Shown piece after piece: positions 1-7,455 of a DNA stretch of 64,000 nucleotides. The notes under the pieces were generated by a model. It made no database searches, had not been told where the DNA came from, and saw only the letters and a list, made by a program, of their open reading frames with translations. This DNA is from Streptomyces sp. SCSIO 75703 (lineage in GTDB: Bacteria > Actinomycetota > Actinomycetes > Streptomycetales > Streptomycetaceae), in NCBI RefSeq assembly GCF_036607905.1, contig NZ_CP144555.1, forward strand, positions 4,898,001 to 4,962,000, in the 5' to 3' direction. Both the position numbers and the translations under genes were made by a program. Positions within the stretch are counted from its first letter, which is position 1. The number at the start of each line of letters is the position of its first letter.

Positions 1-151
1 GTGGCGCGAAGCGCGACCTCTTTTGTACCGTGGAGGAACAAAGTGGCTCCCGCCCGTTTTCCCTGACCGGCGGGCGGGGCCACCTTGTCCCCCCGGACCG
101 CACGGCGGGCTCCGCCGTCCGCGCCGCTTCCCCCCGCCCTGGAGACCGCCG

Positions 152-811
152 ATGACGGCCACGCCCTCGCTCACCGCCCGCGCCCTCCTGCTCGACATGG
201 ACGGCACCCTCGTCAACTCGGACGCCGCCGTCGAGCGGGTCTGGCGGCGCTGGGCCGACCGGCACGGACTCGACGGCGAGGAGGTGATGAAGGTCGTCCA
301 CGGCCGCCAGGGCTACGCCTCCATGGCGCTGCTGCTGCCGGACCGCCCCATGGAGCAGAACCACGCGGACAACGCCCGCATGCTCGCCGCGGAGACCGCC
401 GACACCGACGGCGTCGTGGCGATCCCGGGCGCGGAGGCTTTCCTCGCCTCGCTGGCCGGGCTGCCGCACGCGCTGGTGACCTCCGCCGACGCCGCCCTGG
501 CCGGCGCGCGGATGGCCGCCGCCGGGCTCGCCCTGCCGGACGTCCGCGTCACCGCCGAATCGGTCGGCGCGAGCAAGCCCGACCCCGAGGGCTTCCTCAA
601 GGGCGCCGCCGAACTGGGCGTCGCGCCCGCCGACTGCGTCGCCTTCGAGGACTCCGCCGCGGGCATCGCCGCCGCGCGGGCCGCCGGGATGCGGGTCGTC
701 GGCGTCGGCCCCCGGGCCGGTGCCCACCGTCCCGACGTGACCGTGCCCGACCTGACCCGCGTCCGGGTCACGCCGACGGAGGACGGGACGCTGCGGCTCG
801 ACGTGGGCTGA
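152..811 (+). CDS. HAD superfamily hydrolase (phosphatase)
   Basis: Cytoplasmic haloacid-dehalogenase-type phosphatase of 219 residues. Motif I is DMDGTLV at about residues 15-21, with the nucleophilic Asp and the acid/base Asp two residues on. A Thr/Ser motif II (VTSAD) lies near residue 109, the motif III Lys (SKPDPEGF) near 141, and the motif IV acidic pair (CVAFEDS) near 166, so all catalytic parts are present. Between motifs I and II is a helical cap of the kind found in glycerol-3-phosphatase, sugar-phosphatase and phosphoglycolate-phosphatase relatives; the true substrate cannot be told from sequence. The ATG at 152 was chosen because the protein begins there in family style, while the frame further upstream is Pro/Arg-rich and unlike protein. 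It stands alone on the plus strand and converges with the minus-strand gene at 1142. Confidence 0.93.
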   Translation: MTATPSLTARALLLDMDGTLVNSDAAVERVWRRWADRHGLDGEEVMKVVHGRQGYASMALLLPDRPMEQNHADNARMLAAETADTDGVVAIPGAEAFLASLAGLPHALVTSADAALAGARMAAAGLALPDVRVTAESVGASKPDPEGFLKGAAELGVAPADCVAFEDSAAGIAAARAAGMRVVGVGPRAGAHRPDVTVPDLTRVRVTPTEDGTLRLDVG

Positions 812-995
812 GGGGGCCGGACCGGGGCGAGGCGGCCTGCCGCCGGGCCGCGGGCTCGCCGGTGCCGGTCCGCCGCCCCGCCGCACCGGCGGGCGAGCCG
901 TGCGGCGGGGCGGTGCGTCGCGGTTCCGGCCGGGCGCCCGCCGGGGCCGCGGGACGGCCGGGGCCGCCGGACCCGCCGAGTCGCCAGTCTCCCGG

Positions 996-1066
996 GTCCC
1001 GTGCTCCCCGGGGCCGTACACCCGGTCCCGTGCTCCCGGGGCCGTACTCCCGGTCCCGTACGGGAC
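996..1066. repeat. 2.5-copy direct repeat, 28-29 bp unit, in intergenic DNA
   Basis: The 330-base gap after the HAD gene is nearly pure G+C. It holds about two and a half copies of a 28-29 bp unit that begins GTCCCGTGCTCC and contains GGGGCCGTAC, with copies starting near 996, 1025 and 1053. No open frame here looks like protein. The copies could fold into GC-rich hairpins and end the two converging transcripts, but no clear single terminator stem stands out. Confidence 0.55.
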
Positions 1067-1141
1067 CGCCGGGCCCATGGGCCACCGGGGCACCGCATCC
1101 CCGGGCCCTCGGACCTCTCGTCGGCGTCCCGGTCCCCGGGG

Positions 1142-2848
1142 TCAGGGGGTGCGGGTCTCCGCCTCCAGGGCGCGGCGGGTGTCGGGGCCGTAGACGCCGA
1201 GGCCGTCGCCGCGGATGCCGCGCGCCCACTGGTAGACGCGCACCGAGTCCTCGACCTGGTGGGTGTAACTGCCGTTGATCCGGCCCGTGTACAGGTGCAG
1301 TTGGTTCAGCCGCTGTTGCAACTCCGTCACGGCGGGGCCGCGGCTGCCCCGGCTGAGGACCGGGCCGCCGTCCTCGTCCGGGGCCGGGCCCACCGGGTCG
1401 GCCGTCGGCGTGGCCGGTGCCGACGTCGGCGGGGCGGTCGGCTCCCGTGACGCCGTCGCCGGTGCCGTGGGGCTCGCCGTGGCCGGCGCGGAGGCCGAGG
1501 GCGCCGTGCTCGTGCCGGCCTCCACCGGTGCGGAGGCCGGCGGCGACACGGTCGGCGACGGGCTCGCCGTGCCGCTCGGCGCGACGGCGGACGCCTCGGG
1601 CGTGCCGGACACGGTGTCCGGGACGCTCGCCCGGACCTCGTCCGGCAGGGCCCCGTTCCGCGAGGGCGACTCGTAGGAGAACAGCCCGGCGGCGTACCCG
1701 GCCGCGCCCACCACGGCGACGACCGCGCCGGCCGCGCCCAGCAGCACGCCCCGGCGCCGTCGGCGCGGGGCCGGCGTGTCGCCGGTGCCCGGCGCGGCGG
1801 GGGCCGCGGGCCCTCCGGGCGTGGCGAGTCCGGCGGCGGGCGGGATCGGCAGCGTCCCCGTGTCGAACATGCGCACATCGCGCGAGTCGGGGGTGCCGCC
1901 GGACGGGGCGAGCGGGGTGGGCAGCGCGGAGCCCGTGGCGGCGGGCGGGGGCGGCGCGGCGGCGACACGCAGCGCCATGGTCGTCTCCGGGTCCGGGACG
2001 GGTGTGCCGGGCGTGCCGGGCGGGAGACCGCCGGCCGGGCCGGCGGGCGGCGGGGGAGTCGTACGCCCCGGAACGGGCCCGCCGGGGGCCTCGGCGGTGT
2101 GGTGCGGGTCCGGTGTGCCGGACGGATGCGGGGCGGGCGGGGCCCCGGGCGTGTCGCCGGAGGGCGCCGGTGGCGCGGGCGGTGGCGCGGTGCCGAGGGT
2201 CCGCAGCGGCATCGTGCCTTCCGGGCCGGCGCCCGGGGCCTCTCCGGGCGCCCCGTCCGGGGGCGTGCTCTTCGCCGGTTCGGCGCCCTCGGAGGGCGGT
2301 ACGGGCGAGGGCGGGGGTGCCGCCGTGCCGGGGGCGCCGTCCAACTCCACGTACGGGCGTATGCGCAGCGGGGTGAAGTCCTCGGCGGCGGCCGCCTGCG
2401 CCGTACGGGCGTCGCGCAGCGCCTCGGCCGCCCGCGAACCACAGCCGCAGGAGGGCGTCCGGTCCGGGTTCCGGGGCGCCGCGCACCCGGGGCAGGCGTG
2501 TCCCGGCCCTCCGGTGGCGTGCCCGGCCCCGCTCGCCGGCAGGGCCCCGGCCTCGCCGGACGCCTCGGCGCCATGCGGCAGGCCGGCCCCATGGGCCCCA
2601 TGGCGGGCCTCAAGGCTCCCGGAAGCCTCGTGAGCCCCTGGAGGTTCGCAAGACCCAGCGGTCCCCGGAGCATCGAAAGGCCCGGCAGCCCCTGGAGTCC
2701 CAACAGCCCCGGGAACCCCCTGAGCCCCGGTCGCCTCCGGCGTCGTCACCTCGTCGGGGGGAGCCGGCGCCGTCCCCTCCGCCTCCCCCCGGGAGGGCGT
2801 CTTCCGTGGTTCCTGCGGTGTCCCTGATGAGCCCGTCGGCCGTTGCAC
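1142..2848 (-). CDS. Membrane-anchored peptidoglycan-binding domain protein with N-terminal Cys cluster
   Basis: About 568 residues. The N-terminal half is Pro/Gly/Ala-rich and probably disordered, with a Cys cluster (CPGC at about residues 119-122, CGC at about 134-136) like a small zinc ribbon. After another Pro-rich stretch comes an Arg patch and one transmembrane segment (about 365-388), then a Ser/Thr/Pro/Ala linker and a C-terminal peptidoglycan-binding type 1 domain (about 497-568, with LSRGSRGPAVTELQQRL and GVYGPDTRRAL). The topology suggests a cytoplasmic zinc-ribbon side joined across the membrane to a wall-binding domain. The start is GTG at 2848, preceded by GGGGAAGGGAA about 10 bases upstream; the frame stays open further up but without a better site. 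It is divergent from the transporter at 3061. The role may be wall sensing or anchoring; this is inferred. Confidence 0.85.
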   Translation of the reverse strand: MQRPTGSSGTPQEPRKTPSRGEAEGTAPAPPDEVTTPEATGAQGVPGAVGTPGAAGPFDAPGTAGSCEPPGAHEASGSLEARHGAHGAGLPHGAEASGEAGALPASGAGHATGGPGHACPGCAAPRNPDRTPSCGCGSRAAEALRDARTAQAAAAEDFTPLRIRPYVELDGAPGTAAPPPSPVPPSEGAEPAKSTPPDGAPGEAPGAGPEGTMPLRTLGTAPPPAPPAPSGDTPGAPPAPHPSGTPDPHHTAEAPGGPVPGRTTPPPPAGPAGGLPPGTPGTPVPDPETTMALRVAAAPPPPAATGSALPTPLAPSGGTPDSRDVRMFDTGTLPIPPAAGLATPGGPAAPAAPGTGDTPAPRRRRRGVLLGAAGAVVAVVGAAGYAAGLFSYESPSRNGALPDEVRASVPDTVSGTPEASAVAPSGTASPSPTVSPPASAPVEAGTSTAPSASAPATASPTAPATASREPTAPPTSAPATPTADPVGPAPDEDGGPVLSRGSRGPAVTELQQRLNQLHLYTGRINGSYTHQVEDSVRVYQWARGIRGDGLGVYGPDTRRALEAETRTP

Positions 2849-3010
2849 GCGCGCGTTCCCTTCCCCTGGCGGGGTCCGCCGCGATCCCCCCTCGCGGTCC
2901 ACTCGTAAACTCCAGAGATTATGCAGATCTCCTCCACATCCGCGCGGGCGCGGCTCCGGGTACGCGCGGTGACACGCGCGTTCCGGCCGGGACTCGACAG
3001 GCCGTAAACG

Positions 3011-3040
3011 GTCACACCGACCAGGATGGTCCTGTGTGAC
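3011..3040. promoter_or_regulatory. Inverted repeat upstream of the MFS transporter (candidate operator)
   Basis: GTCACAC (3011-3017) and GTGTGAC (3034-3040) form a perfect 7-bp inverted repeat about 20 bases before the ATG at 3061. An inner CAGGA/TCCTG pair is off-centre. It lies in the roughly 210-base divergent region shared with the peptidoglycan-binding gene and is well placed to control the transporter. The regulator is unknown; the transporter's own MarR-like tail or an unlinked MarR/TetR protein are possibilities. Confidence 0.4.
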
Positions 3041-3060
3041 GGCGTCCGTGGGAGGTCCTG

Positions 3061-5127
3061 ATGGCCGCACGTGTGCGCGAGGCGAGCGACCCGGTGCGCC
3101 CCGCGGAGGAGGAACAGGTCTCCGGCGGCGTACTGGTCTCCATCGGGGCCCTGCTCCTCGGCATGCTGCTCGCCGCGCTCGACCAGACCATCGTCTCGAC
3201 GGCGCTGCCCACCATCGTCAGCGACCTCGGCGGCCTGGAGCACCTGTCCTGGGTGGTCACCGCCTACCTGCTGGCCGCGACGGCGGCCACGCCGCTGTGG
3301 GGCAAGCTCGGCGACCAGTACGGGCGCAAGCGGCTGTTCCAGGCGGCGATCGTCATCTTCCTGGCCGGTTCGGCGCTGTGCGGCCTCGCGCAGAGCATGA
3401 CCGGGCTGATCGTCTTCCGCGCGGTGCAGGGGCTGGGCGGCGGCGGCCTGATGGTGCTGTCGATGGCGATCGTCGGCGACCTCGTCTCGCCCCGCGAACG
3501 CGGCCGCTACCAGGGCCTGTTCGGTGCCGTGTTCGGCGCGACCAGCGTCCTCGGCCCGCTGCTCGGCGGGGTCTTCACCCAGCACCTGAGCTGGCGCTGG
3601 GTCTTCTACGTCAACCTGCCGGTCGGCGTCGTCGCGCTCGTCGTCATCGCGGCCGTGCTGCACATCCCGCGCCGCGGCACCCGCCACACCATCGACTACC
3701 TCGGCACCCTGCTCATCGCCTCCGTCGCCACCTGCCTGGTGCTGGTCGCCTCGCTCGGCGGCACCACCTGGGCGTGGGGCTCGCCGCAGATCCTCGGGCT
3801 GGCCGTGCTGGGCGTGCTCCTGGCGGTGCTCTTCGTGGCGGTGGAGCGCCGGGCCGCCGAACCGGTGCTGCCGCTCAAACTGTTCCGGGTCCGCACCTTC
3901 ACGCTGTCGGCCGTCATCAGTTTCATCGTCGGTTTCGCCATGTTCGGCGCGATGACCTACCTGCCGACCTTCCTCCAGGTCGTGCGGGGCATCACGCCGA
4001 CGCTGTCCGGCGTGCACATGCTGCCGATGGTGGCGGGGCTGCTGCTGGCGTCGACCGGGTCGGGCCAGATCGTCAGCCGCACCGGCCGCTGGAAGGTGTT
4101 CCCGCTCGCGGGCACCGCCGTCACCACGGTCGGACTGCTCCTGCTGCACCGGCTGGACGAGCACAGTTCGACCGCCGAGATGAGCGTCTGCTTCTTCGTC
4201 TTCGGCACCGGCCTCGGCCTCGTCATGCAGGTGCTGGTGCTCATCGTGCAGAACGCCGTCTCCTACGAGGACCTGGGCGTCGCCACCTCCGGGGCCACCT
4301 TCTTCCGCTCCATCGGCGCCTCTTTCGGCGTCGCCGTCTTCGGTACGGTCTTCGCCACCCGTCTCGGCGACACGCTGGCGGACGCCTTGCGGGGCGCCCG
4401 GCTGCCCCCGGGCGTGTCGGCCGACACGCTGAAGGCCGACCCGCGCGGCATCGCGGCACTGCCGCCGGCGTTGCGGCCCGCGGCGCTGCACGCCTACGCG
4501 TCCGCCATCACCGACGTCTTCCTCTACGCGGCCCCCGTCGCCCTGCTCGCCTTCGCGCTCGCCTGGTTCCTCAGGGAGGACCGGCTGCGCGGTTCGGTCA
4601 CCGCGCCCGACGCCACCCAGACCCTCGCCAGCAACCCCGTCGAACGCTCCTCGCACGACGAGGTGTGCCGCGCCCTGTCGGTGCTCGGCACCCGCGAGGG
4701 CCGACGGGAGATCTACCGCCGCATCACCGAGCGGGCCGGCTACGACCTGCTGCCGGCGGCGAGCTGGATGCTGCTGCGGGTCCGGCGGTACGGACGGATC
4801 GAGCCCGCCCTCCTCGCCGAGCGCAGCCCCGTCCCCCTGCACGTGGTGCTCGCCGCGGCCCGGCAGGTGGAGGAGCGGCGCCTCGCGGTCCGCGAGGGCC
4901 TCGACATGGTTCTCACCGAGGAGGGACACCGGGTCGCCGACCGGCTGGCCGAGGCCCGGGAGGACTCCCTGGCGGAGCTGCTGGGCGACTGGTGGGGGCC
5001 GGACCGCCCCACCGACCTGGTGCAGCTCGTGAAGGAGCTGACCGCCGAACTGTGCGGCTCGGCGCGCGAACGTCCCCACAACGGCCCCCCGCTGACCGGC
5101 ACCGCGGACCCGGCGTCGGCGCCGTAG
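3061..5127 (+). CDS. DHA2-type MFS drug exporter with C-terminal MarR-like winged-helix domain
   Basis: 688 residues, much longer than the usual 480-540 of 14-helix DHA2 exporters. Residues 1-520 are the transporter: the membrane-entry motif LDQTIVSTALP in helix 1, motif A GKLGDQYGRKR after helix 2, motif B/C style FRAVQGLGGGGLM, and LGPLLGGVF. It should move hydrophobic compounds out of the cell using the proton gradient. The extra part of about 160 residues (about 530-688) has a winged-helix pattern: SVLGTREGRREIYRRITERAGYDLLPAASWMLLRV, then GLDMVLTEEGHRVADRLAEAR, which resembles MarR-family helices and wing. The ATG has GGGAGG just upstream. Whether the tail binds DNA while membrane-tethered or only senses substrate is unknown. 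Confidence 0.93.
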   Translation: MAARVREASDPVRPAEEEQVSGGVLVSIGALLLGMLLAALDQTIVSTALPTIVSDLGGLEHLSWVVTAYLLAATAATPLWGKLGDQYGRKRLFQAAIVIFLAGSALCGLAQSMTGLIVFRAVQGLGGGGLMVLSMAIVGDLVSPRERGRYQGLFGAVFGATSVLGPLLGGVFTQHLSWRWVFYVNLPVGVVALVVIAAVLHIPRRGTRHTIDYLGTLLIASVATCLVLVASLGGTTWAWGSPQILGLAVLGVLLAVLFVAVERRAAEPVLPLKLFRVRTFTLSAVISFIVGFAMFGAMTYLPTFLQVVRGITPTLSGVHMLPMVAGLLLASTGSGQIVSRTGRWKVFPLAGTAVTTVGLLLLHRLDEHSSTAEMSVCFFVFGTGLGLVMQVLVLIVQNAVSYEDLGVATSGATFFRSIGASFGVAVFGTVFATRLGDTLADALRGARLPPGVSADTLKADPRGIAALPPALRPAALHAYASAITDVFLYAAPVALLAFALAWFLREDRLRGSVTAPDATQTLASNPVERSSHDEVCRALSVLGTREGRREIYRRITERAGYDLLPAASWMLLRVRRYGRIEPALLAERSPVPLHVVLAAARQVEERRLAVREGLDMVLTEEGHRVADRLAEAREDSLAELLGDWWGPDRPTDLVQLVKELTAELCGSARERPHNGPPLTGTADPASAP

Positions 5128-5164
5128 CCGTCGGCGCGCGGGCCGGGGCGGAGCGCGGCGGTCG

Positions 5165-5725
5165 TCAGTGCCTCAGGTCCTTGGCGAACCAGTGCCCGGC
5201 GTACGGGTCGGCGTTGTGCGGCGCGGTCTCGGTGTAGCCGAGGCGCGCGTACAGGGCGCGGGCCTCGACGAGGTCGGTCCGGGTGTCGAGGAGCAGGCGG
5301 CCGGCGCCCAGCTCCCGTGCCGCGTCCTCGGCGGCCCCGACCAGCCGGGCGGCCCCGCCCCGGCCCCGTAGCGCCGGGTCCAGGTAGACCCGGGTCAGCT
5401 CGGCGGTGGCGGCGTCCAGCAGCCGGACGCCCGCCGTGCCGGCCGGGACGCCCCCGTACCGGGCGACCAGCAGCCGCCCCCGGGGCGGGGCGAGGTCGGC
5501 GCCGGACCGCGCGGCGATCTCCCGTTCCAGTTCGGCGGGTTCGGTGGGCGTGCCCCGGTGCAGCAGGTACCAGCGGTCGCTGACCTCGGTGTAGTACGCC
5601 CGCCACAGGGCGGCGGCGACGGCCGAGTCGTACGGCTCCGGGCCGACGCTCCACGGCGGCCCGCCCGCCGGAGGAACCGCGTCCACCAAAGGAGCCTCAC
5701 CCGCCTCGGAAGCCGCCCGCCTCAC
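5165..5725 (-). CDS. GNAT family N-acetyltransferase
   Basis: 186-residue acetyltransferase of the Gcn5 fold. The acetyl-CoA pyrophosphate loop is visible as RGRGGAARLVGAAE, preceded by the strand LTRVYLDPALRG and followed by GAGRLLLDTRT and ALYARLGYTET, the typical end of the fold. The substrate is not evident; such small stand-alone GNATs acetylate amines, amino acids or small metabolites. The GTG start overlaps the TGA of the upstream DUF1992 gene (GTGA), so the two are translationally coupled and form a two-gene minus-strand unit. Only a weak ribosome site (GGGAAGG) precedes the start, consistent with coupling. Confidence 0.88.
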   Translation of the reverse strand: MRRAASEAGEAPLVDAVPPAGGPPWSVGPEPYDSAVAAALWRAYYTEVSDRWYLLHRGTPTEPAELEREIAARSGADLAPPRGRLLVARYGGVPAGTAGVRLLDAATAELTRVYLDPALRGRGGAARLVGAAEDAARELGAGRLLLDTRTDLVEARALYARLGYTETAPHNADPYAGHWFAKDLRH

Positions 5726-6150
5726 TCCTGCCTTCCCCGGTGGTCGCGGTGTTCGCGGTGGTCCCGCCACTGTCTGCCGACGGTGTCGAGGTCGTAGGGC
5801 TTGAGGCCCAGCGGCGGGCCGGGCGGGGGCGCGAACATCATGTCGCGGATCTTGGTGTTGAGGGCCTCGACGAGGCGGCGGGCCGCCGCCTCCGAGGGGG
5901 CGGTCAGCGCGGCGGCCAGGGTGTCCTCGGCCTCCTTGCGCAGGGCGAGGGCGGGCGGCAGGACGGAGACGCCCTCGCGGGCCAGCTTCCGCCTGATCCA
6001 CCACAGCTCGTCGTAGGGGGCCTCCGCCTCGTCGGGGAGGGGCCGGCCGGCGCCCGCGAGCCCGGCGAACTCGCCGCGCGCCTCGGCGTCCCGGATCTGC
6101 TTGTCGACCCACGACTCGAAGGCGACGCCGGGGGGCTTTCGCTCGGTCAT
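5722..6150 (-). CDS. DUF1992 (DnaJ-homologue subfamily C member 28 domain) protein
   Basis: 142 residues. The body matches the DUF1992 domain named for eukaryotic DNAJC28: FESWVDKQIRDAEARGEF, GAGRPLPD, WWIRRKLAREGVSVLP and a final LNTKIRDMM helix. There is no J domain and no HPD motif. The function in bacteria is not known; a chaperone-related role is guessed only from the eukaryotic name. The ATG at 6150 is the natural family start. It is the first gene of a coupled pair with the GNAT gene and diverges from the FHA gene at 6238. Confidence 0.88.
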   Translation of the reverse strand: MTERKPPGVAFESWVDKQIRDAEARGEFAGLAGAGRPLPDEAEAPYDELWWIRRKLAREGVSVLPPALALRKEAEDTLAAALTAPSEAAARRLVEALNTKIRDMMFAPPPGPPLGLKPYDLDTVGRQWRDHREHRDHRGRQE

Positions 6151-6237
6151 GAGCCCATTGTGCCGGACATCACCCGTCCGGCCGATCTATCATGCGGCGG
6201 CGGTACGCCAACGACGGACGTCTCAGGAGGAGCGCTC

Positions 6238-6630
6238 GTGCTCGAACTCACCATGGCCGCCGTCGCGGCGGCCGACGCCGGGGCGACGGCCGGCATGCAG
6301 ATGGCCGACGCGCCGAGCGAACCGGGGTCCGTGCTCCACGTGGGCCGGGACCGGACCGTGTGCCGGCTGGTGACGCCGGACGACTGGCTGTTCGTCTCCC
6401 GGGCGCACCTGGAGTTCCGGTGCGGCCCCGACGGCGCCTGGCTGCTCACCTGGCTGCGCGGCTCCCAGGACGACCCGTCCTCCAAGGTCGGCCTCGTCGT
6501 CGACGGGCAGGCCCACCCGCTCGCGTACGGGGGCACCGTGGCGCTGCCGCGGGGCGGCAGCGGCGAGGTCGTGGTCCGGGACCGGCGCGAGCCGCGCAGC
6601 GTCAACGTCGGCTTCTACCACGAGGCGTGA
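6238..6630 (+). CDS. FHA domain-like small protein
   Basis: 130 residues, essentially one forkhead-associated fold. LHVGRDRTVCRLV fits the first strands with the conserved Gly-Arg, VSRAHLEFRC gives the Ser-x-x-His signature that contacts phosphothreonine, and the later strands end in VALPRGGSGEVVVRD. FHA domains bind phosphothreonine peptides, so this is probably a target or adaptor of Ser/Thr protein kinases; no kinase gene lies in the window. The GTG start at 6238 has a strong AGGAGGAGC ribosome site 5 bases before it. It converges with the O-methyltransferase gene 10 bases away. Confidence 0.85.
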   Translation: MLELTMAAVAAADAGATAGMQMADAPSEPGSVLHVGRDRTVCRLVTPDDWLFVSRAHLEFRCGPDGAWLLTWLRGSQDDPSSKVGLVVDGQAHPLAYGGTVALPRGGSGEVVVRDRREPRSVNVGFYHEA

Positions 6631-6640
6631 ACGGCGCCGG

Positions 6641-7312
6641 TCAGGCCAGTACCCGGGCCAGCGCGAAGCCGTCGTAGCCCTTGGCGCCGACGGTCTGGAT
6701 CGCGGTGCCGGTCAGCCGCGGATGGCTGCCGATCATCTCCAGCGCGGCGCGTGAGCCCCGTACCCCCTCGGTGGTGTCGTCGGGGTCGGCCACCTTGCCG
6801 CCGCGCACCACGTTGTCGACGACGATCAGGCTGCCGGCGCGGGTGAGGCGCAGCGCCCACTCCAGGTAGCGCGTGTTGTTGCCCTTGTCGGCGTCGACGA
6901 AGACGAGGTCGAAGGGCGGCGGGTTCTCGTCGGCGAGCCTCGGCAGCGACTCCAGCGCGGGGCCCACCCGGACGTCGACCACCCCCTCCAGCCCGGCGCG
7001 GGCGATGTTGCGCCCGGCGACCTCGGCGTGCAGCGGGCTGTACTCCAGGGTGACCAGGCGGCCGTCGGCGGGCAGGGCGCGGGCCATCCAGATGGTGCTG
7101 TAGCCGCCGAGCGTGCCGATCTCCAGGATGTTGCGGGCGCCCTGGACCCCGGCCAGCAGGTGGAGCAGCTTGCCCTGCGCGGCGGTGACGGCGATCGGCG
7201 GCAGGCCGGCCGCGTCACTGTCCCTGAGCGCGGCGGCGAGGACGTCGTCGTCCGGCGCCAGGTGCTCGTGGACGTAGGCGTCGACGTCGTCCCAGACCTG
7301 CGACTCGCTCAT
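6641..7312 (-). CDS. Class I SAM-dependent O-methyltransferase
   Basis: 223 residues, close in length and motifs to the caffeoyl-CoA / catechol O-methyltransferase-like family of bacteria. Motif I for S-adenosylmethionine is ILEIGTLGGYST, followed by the acidic strand LVTLEYSPLHAEVA, and the metal-binding Asp region is LVFVDADKGNNTRYLEWAL with VVDNVVRGG further on. Members methylate hydroxyl groups of small phenols using a divalent metal. The ATG at 7312 is standard. Just upstream lies a cluster of TTAGCG half-sites that probably controls it. It is followed convergently by the FHA gene. Confidence 0.93.
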   Translation of the reverse strand: MSESQVWDDVDAYVHEHLAPDDDVLAAALRDSDAAGLPPIAVTAAQGKLLHLLAGVQGARNILEIGTLGGYSTIWMARALPADGRLVTLEYSPLHAEVAGRNIARAGLEGVVDVRVGPALESLPRLADENPPPFDLVFVDADKGNNTRYLEWALRLTRAGSLIVVDNVVRGGKVADPDDTTEGVRGSRAALEMIGSHPRLTGTAIQTVGAKGYDGFALARVLA

Positions 7313-7345
7313 GCGGGGCCCCTCGTCGGTGTCTCGGCGGTCTCG

Positions 7346-7371
7346 TTAGCGCCGCTAAGTAGGTGCGCTAA
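7346..7371. promoter_or_regulatory. TTAGCG half-site cluster before the O-methyltransferase gene
   Basis: Thirty-five bases before the methyltransferase start is the palindrome TTAGCGCCGCTAA (7346-7358), followed after a short gap by another GCGCTAA (7365-7371). Read on the minus strand this gives two TTAGCG direct repeats seven bases apart plus an inverted GCTAA. The A+T content contrasts with the surrounding DNA. It looks like a repressor operator, perhaps MarR or TetR type, overlapping the promoter. No cognate regulator lies next to it. Confidence 0.4.
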
Positions 7372-7455
7372 TGAATCGCTGCCGAATATAGCCGCGGGCC
7401 GGGCGGCCTGTCAGCCGGCCGCCCGGCGTGTCCCCCTCCCTGACCGCGGGGGCCG

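Noticed and set aside
2746..5079. A 777-codon frame opposite the MFS-MarR gene
   Set aside because: Same bias effect; His/Gln/Arg/Gly-rich nonsense, no domain, and the opposite strand is a certain transporter.
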